From: Tubulanus polymorphus
Lineage: Eukaryota > Nemertea > Palaeonemertea > Tubulaniformes > Tubulanidae
DNA length: 64,000 nucleotides
Assembly (NCBI RefSeq): GCF_964204645.1
Contig: NC_134033.1
Location: 4,808,231 to 4,872,230 of the forward strand
Direction of reading: 5' to 3'
Shown: positions 58,110-64,000 of the stretch, piece after piece
Numbering within the stretch: the first letter of the stretch is position 1
How the letters are laid out: the number at the start of each line of letters is the position of its first letter
Translations under genes and position numbers: made by a program
Notes under the pieces: generated by a model
The model's input: only the letters and a program-made list of their open reading frames with translations
Database searches by the model: none
Told to the model about the DNA's origin: nothing

Positions 58110-61100
58110 ATGAAGACACGTCTGTTCTTTATAATCTGCACAGTTTTGTTGCAACTGGGAAATTTATACATTACACAAACATCTGGAGCTGAAAGTAAGT
58201 TACTGCAGCAGCCATTACTAGACTTTGTGATTATATTTCAGTCAGATTTGCGAATTCGATGACGTCACCTGTTAAATAATAGATTTTCTACAGGCCCTAA
58301 ATGCAACCTGACAAAACAACAAACTATGAACACATCTGGTTGACTTAATTTCGCATGAAGTCTGTATCTTGATGTCTGGTTTGATAAAAAACGAGTCGCT
58401 TATCACCTCACTAACCAGGGGTGGAGTCAGACGTTTGAGTAGAGGGGTCAAGTGCAGTTTTTTCCCAGGTATCTCTTATATATTTCAATGAAAAATACAT
58501 TCATAAATTAACCGTGTGCAGTAATTTCCGGCAGACGCCGCGAAACAGAAATCGATAAAGATTTGAATCGTGGTTTATTCTATCATTAATATGATTGATG
58601 TTTATATTCATTTGTTTCAGCAATTTACGGGACGCCTCATTCTGCTCGAGATGCAAAACCCGACAATAAAACGCAAGGAGAAACGATTCGATATACTTGT
58701 AAAATAATTGGCAGAAATTCTACAGTATCATTCCAAGAGAAGAGAAACGGTTCGGAACAATGGGAAACAGTTCCAGACGACCAGCTTAACAGAACTAAAG
58801 ACAAACAGAATGTTGAGTTGGTTGAGCTAAAATTCCAAGCAGATTTCAAACTACACAATGGATCTTCATTTAGATGTCTTGTAAATGAAAGCCCAACAGA
58901 TCCGGAACCTAATCAGTTTGATCTGATCGTAGTTAAACGAACTGGTAAGTAACAGTTTGTGTTGCTTATTGAAATAATCAAATAATCTAGAGCATTAACT
59001 TGCATTCTTGGTTTTCCTAGAAATATCATAGAGTCAAATTGAGCTGATAAAATGTCTGATATCTGGTGTTTGTAGAGTTCGTTTTTAGCCCATTTTGGAC
59101 TTTAGTCCCAGCGGGCTAGTGCGTTCACTTTTCGTCCGTAGACGGAATCCAGTTATTTTGACGAAGATTCAAGACTGGCAGCCATTGTTGTTCGCCAAAA
59201 TCAGCACTTATTCCACATTTTTCAAGTTTTTAAGGGAAATTTTGAAGAGACTTTTATCAATTATCGTGGTCTTTCGTAAATATTTTCATCCCCCAAAGGG
59301 CCCATCAGCACGAGAAAAATTTGGCCGATCGGACTCAAGATGGTCGTCCTTTGACCTAGGCGCTACAAATAGCAATCGATGTAGATTTTAATTGTGGTTA
59401 GTTTCATCATTAAATGATTGATCTCACTATCAGAAATAATCTGAACACGAAGCATGGGAAGCATGGTTCGATACCCTCTAACACCCCACCCCCCCCTCCT
59501 TGGATTTTCTTCTGATAAGTTATTCGAAGTTTGACCGAGTACTTTGCTTGGGAAGGCTATTAAATGTGTACTGTGCTATATATTTATATTCATTCGTTTC
59601 AGAAATCAATCCAATGCCAGATCTCAAAGGAAACCCCGACAGTAAAACACAAGGAGAAATTGTAAATTACACTTGTAAAATTGTCGGAAATTTTAATGCA
59701 ACATTAACATTCCAAGAGAAGAGAAGAGCTTCAGAACAATGGGAAACAATTCCAGACGACAAGCTTCACAGAGCTAGCAAAAAGAATGTCCATTCCGTTG
59801 AGCTAAAATTCCAAGCAAATTTAAAACACAATGGAACGTCATTTAGATGTCTTGTAAAGGAAACCCCAACAGATCTGGAACCTATTCAGTTTTATCTAAT
59901 CGTACTAGTTAATCGAACAGGTAAGTAACTGTCTGTGTAGCTAATTGAAATAGTTAAACAACTTAGAACATTAAAACTTGCTTTCTTGGTTTTCCAAATT
60001 GTGCCGATAAAATGTCCAATGTCTGGTGTTTGTAGTTTCATCCGTACTGTTTCATTTTCAATTAAAAATGTCCCTGGTCAAGTGCTGAACACATGTGAAA
60101 TGTGGACGATCAATTTTTTGAAAGTTTTCTTTTGAAATATCTCGTGTAAATATCATCTGTTGGACCGCGGTTTGTTGCCTCCTCCTGTATTTATTCCGTC
60201 CGTTCATCTCCGTACAAGAATAAATTTTGTGTCAACCATTTTACGGCTCTCAGATTTAAGAATTAGATCGTTGATTTCACCGTCTGAAGCTCAATTTTCT
60301 GACTGGCCACGCAGGAAGTATTCTTTAATAGGCGCCGCATTCATAACGGATCTCATTTTCGTGTTTGTTGTTCATTTTATGCGAAAAGGCACATTGATTT
60401 ACAAATCAGCTATTTTTCGTTCCGTGTACTATACTTAGTTTACGCAAAGATCCAGCATAAGGTTTTCTAATTTTTGCACAGTCAAAAGAGTGAAAAAATT
60501 GCCTAAAACCATTAACTTCATCAGGTGACGGGTGGAAACCAATGACATTTACTGAAAAATGGCTAAAAGCTGGGTGGGTCCAGGAGGAGGTATGACATCA
60601 TGTGACCAGTGATAGTTAATAACAATAAGCGTTACTACGGCGTTAAATGCATATTTGTTCATTACGGAAAACACTTTTTTTCCAGGCTACTTTGAAAGCA
60701 AAGCCACACGCAGTGAAAGTTACTTTCAAATTGTAGTTTTTTTCTCTCATTTCAGATGATTCAAGTTCCACTCAAATCCCGACGACTGAAACCACTACAT
60801 TCGGGTCAGTATTCATTTCGAGCTAAAAATGTCCGACGGTAAAAGTTCCTAGACGATGTAAGGGTTCCTGTTGTTTCGTAACAACGGTTGATACTAGACT
60901 ACGTATCACACTCTGCTTTGCGGTCTATGTGTTTTGTAAAAATAACTTGATTCGATATCTCGCTTGTCTCTGGTTTCTGAATAAGAATCACGTGCTGGTT
61001 GGTGTATTTATAATGCTGATGTTTAGATGTGTCGGGGTCAATGAAACTGGAATTGTAATAAAAACTGGAACATTCACTAATTATTCATGTCGTTTTCTAC

Positions 61101-62672
61101 CATCAGCTGAAAATTTGGGAATAAAGGCAATCGAAAAATATGTGACATCGATGCCGCTACCACCAGCCCTGCTTTTGTTCAATTCTTCGCTGTTAATTTG
61201 TTTTTTGATCGTAAATTTCGTCCTTTTCATTCAGAGTTCGCCTGGTTACTACTGAAGAAAAGTTTCGCTCGAAAAACAAGGTCATTATGAATTTAACTTA
61301 TAATATCAAACTTTCATGTGGAATATAGTCCCCGGATCCATCGCACAATTAATACCCACTTAACGTGGGGTAAAACAAAACAAACTTTGGAATAATTATA
61401 TACATAAAATATAATTTTCATCACCTTAATATTTATTTATGTATTCATTTTTTTTCTCAGACTGACCCAACCGCCCAACCTAAACTGGGCCAGACTGACC
61501 GCACCACACATGACTGGACCATGACGATAGTTTACATCATTAGTGGAGTTATCGGTTTCCTCCTCATCATCGTTATTATCGTAGTCATCGTTTGCAGGTA
61601 TTTTACTAAACTAACACGGTAGATTTCTGAAGAGATTATAACTATGTCTGATTCGACCGAAGTTAGGTCGATTGTTGTCGTTAGTTCCAAGTCGAGTTTG
61701 TTGGTGACGTCATATATAAATGATAACGTAACAGCGCGCGTGTCTACTTACTTCGATTAGAACATACACGACAAATGTTGTTATTATATTCTGGGCTTTC
61801 CCGACAAAATGGCTGATAACCAACAAAAAAACTAGTCGCATTTGCTTTTTGTCACAACAAAATAGCCTATAAGGAACGTGATAAAGCATTTTGATTTTAT
61901 AATTGGTCGGAAAACAGGTTTTCGTAAGGTAGGCCTACTGGCAGTACATTAAACTGTTCAAATTCCAATAAAAAATGTCGAAGTTCCAATTTTCTCTAAT
62001 TATTCTTCAAAGTAATGACGACTTTGATAAACTCATAGGAATTGCAGAGACGGATCAATACACGAGCTTTTTATGCGCAGTTAACTCTTCTTTTCAAGAA
62101 GTTTTTCTAGATGCGGGCTTTGCAGTAAATGATCCGTACAGTATGATCTCTGATCAAAATCTTACATTATTTCAACATTTCTTTCTCGCTCGATTTCTTC
62201 AGCGCAAAACTACCCATTTTTCAGACGCAGGCGACGTTTCAGTGGAGATCGTGTGGACACTACACCCGAGTCTACAACACCGCAGCAACAACTCGAGATG
62301 GTGCATGGAGTCAACGACGAGTTGAATGATGTCATAGATTCGGGTAACGAAACTGACATACCACACACCAGCAATCAGAAAGTTACTACAGATCCGTGCG
62401 TGGATACTGAGGCCACAAACAACAAATATACGACTCCTTATATGGATATGGAAGCCGGGGGAGACACGCATAGAGATCAGTTCTCGAATCCCGAACCTTT
62501 CGTGACGTATCATCAGTTAACGGAAGATACTGGTGAACCTGTGAAAGATGATATTCAACATACGGATTATTCTTACGCTTCTGTTGAATATACTCGTGAA
62601 CAATTTCCATTAGGGGGCGCCACTGGACAAACAGTAACTGATTGTACATACACAAAACATACTAGGTTTTAA
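58110..62672 (+). CDS. two-Ig-domain type I membrane receptor, multi-exon
   Basis: Exon 1 (58110-58194) encodes a signal peptide, MKTRLFFIICTVLLQLGNLY. Exons 2 (58621-58944) and 3 (59603-59920) each encode one Ig-like domain with a Cys pair (YTCKI...FRCLV) and the shared blocks FQEKR, EQWET and ELKFQA; they are tandem paralogues in phase 1-1. Exon 4 (60756-60804) is a Ser/Thr-rich stalk. Exon 5 (about 61462-61600) carries a membrane helix, VYIISGVIGFLLIIVIIVVI, and a basic stop-transfer. The last exon (62225-62672) encodes a cytoplasmic tail with PYMDM (a YxxM motif), YSYASVEY and several other tyrosines, ending THTRF and TAA. The exon 4 to exon 5 phase does not fit, so a small exon or an alternative site is missing from this model. 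Domain layout suggests a cell-surface recognition or adhesion receptor; the ligand is unknown. Confidence 0.7.
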
Positions 62673-64000
62673 TATATCGTTTGAATGGTTACAACATTTG
62701 CTAAATGAAATCGACTAATCAACCAGGTGTCTAGTCTGGTTTGAGTCTCTGACTTGTGCAGCAGACGGATGGAGTTTCAGATCCGTGCACATCACTGCAC
62801 CACACAACTTATGCACTGGGTTGTCCATAACATTCTCCCTTTAAATAGGACATCACCGAGAAATATCGTTTATCTTTAGCAAATGTTTACTTTGGTCGAT
62901 TATACTCAAGCTGTAAATTGAAATTCCAATGATTAATCTTCAAAAATTAATCTTGAAATCGTTACCTTGAATAGAGTAAGCGTCAAGTCAAATAGTCATT
63001 TGTAGCTTAACTAGATTTGTTTTTAGTAAGTATGAGCTTCGTCGAAAACTTGGTAATGTTTATGAGACAAGGAATGCTTTACAAAGATAAAACAGGATTC
63101 TCAACAAGGATACACACAAAATAGGAATTATTGTCGAACAGATATGTAAATAGATATAATATAGTATTATGTACAATCAGACATTGTGCTGAAAAACCAT
63201 CGTGAATATTACAGCTGGCATTAACTGTGCGAGAAAGATAAAGTTAGGAAAGTCACTTTTTATGTTAATAGTTCATTGGTTATCTCGCTTGCCGCAAACT
63301 CTTAACGTTTTTGGCATCGTTTGACAACTATGACGTCATGCCAATGCTTGTTAATTGATCGAAAGTCGTAGTAAAAATAACGCCGACGCTTCTCATTTTC
63401 GTAGTAACTACAAATTGAAACTCCGTTTACGTGAAATATTAGACACAGCTGGAAATGACTAAACATAATGTTTCGATTATCCCCCTACAACAAAGCGTCG
63501 CCAGATTTATGATTTAATGGTCCACAAAAGTTATTTCATCACATATTTGCTCGTTAATTGCTACCAACATGCATGTATAACTGGCTTAGATTCAGAAATC
63601 TAAAAATGAAACTTCTAGGTATAACGAGGTCATGCGCCAGAATGTCAGTAGATGGCGCCACGTAAATGTAGATATAGTCGTTCTGGGAAACCCAGAAATA
63701 ATTTTGAAAAAATAAACGGCAACCCGAATTCGATTTTATTCTATCACGCCGTAACTCGTAAGTTTAAACACGGTTCACAACTCGAAAGTAAAACGGATCA
63801 TGATAGCGACACGAATACGAATACGCTCCAAACATTTCCATGGTAAGAGGATGGAAAAAACGGTACTTAAAAATAATTACATAAACGTTAATTAAAGCAT
63901 TTAAAACTTCATAAACTGGACTCACATTCTACCGCAGAGGTCTCCACATCTACCGCAGAGATTCAGAATTACGATTTAGACCGGACCTGGTACCAATTTC
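62673..64000. other. no gene recognised
   Basis: 3' flank of the Ig-domain gene. A basic open frame at 63652-63846 has no recognisable motif or splice support. Confidence 0.45.

Noticed and set aside
60929-61255. Third Ig-like or membrane exon in the Ig receptor gene
   Set aside because: It contains a GTFTNYSCRF stretch, but there is no paired cysteine, no fitting splice sites and a different composition from the two clear Ig exons.

Overview
The window looks like nuclear DNA of a marine invertebrate, probably a lophotrochozoan. Host genes have short exons with GT-AG introns. Repeats include a BEL/Pao retrotransposon remnant, pogo-like and foldback miniature elements, minisatellites and microsatellites. 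The species cannot be named from the sequence. Most of the window is non-coding.

Left part (1-19.3 kb): a C-type lectin exon (minus), a broken BEL/Pao polyprotein at 2.6-4.7 kb, a 175-bp pogo-like MITE at 5.7 kb, an unrecognised 277-codon minus-strand gene at 5.9-6.7 kb, a relict of an AT-rich virus-like element (capsid and membrane-protein genes) at 7.0-8.4 kb, and three copies of one dispersed repeat.

Centre (19.8-41.7 kb): a MARF1-like gene (NYN ribonuclease fold plus RRM) on the plus strand. Its third intron contains a complete 17,890-bp Polinton/Maverick at 21861-39750. The element has 174-bp terminal inverted repeats starting AGTAAT and a perfect 6-bp target duplication, GGCACC. It carries protein-primed PolB, a retroviral-type integrase with a chromodomain, an A32-like packaging ATPase, a double jelly-roll major capsid protein, a penton-like minor capsid protein, zinc-finger proteins and several small membrane proteins. 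Almost every gene begins at a T-tract followed by TAAATG, very like a poxvirus late promoter. The PolB active-site motif is split by an intein that still shows the remains of a LAGLIDADG homing endonuclease. Frameshifts, in-frame stops, a deletion of part of the integrase core and a patchwork insertion in the capsid gene show the copy is dead as it stands, although some single-base shifts in homopolymers could be assembly errors.

Right part (41.7-64 kb): a foldback element nested in a second pogo-like MITE, several minisatellites and duplications, a frame-disrupted rhodopsin-family GPCR at 52.3-53.4 kb, and a multi-exon gene at 58.1-62.7 kb for a signal-peptide, two-Ig-domain, single-pass membrane protein with a tyrosine-rich tail.

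The parts most worth attention are the intein-bearing Polinton with its TAAATG promoter grammar, its position inside a gene of a family known to restrain retrotransposons, and the traces of templated rearrangement within it.
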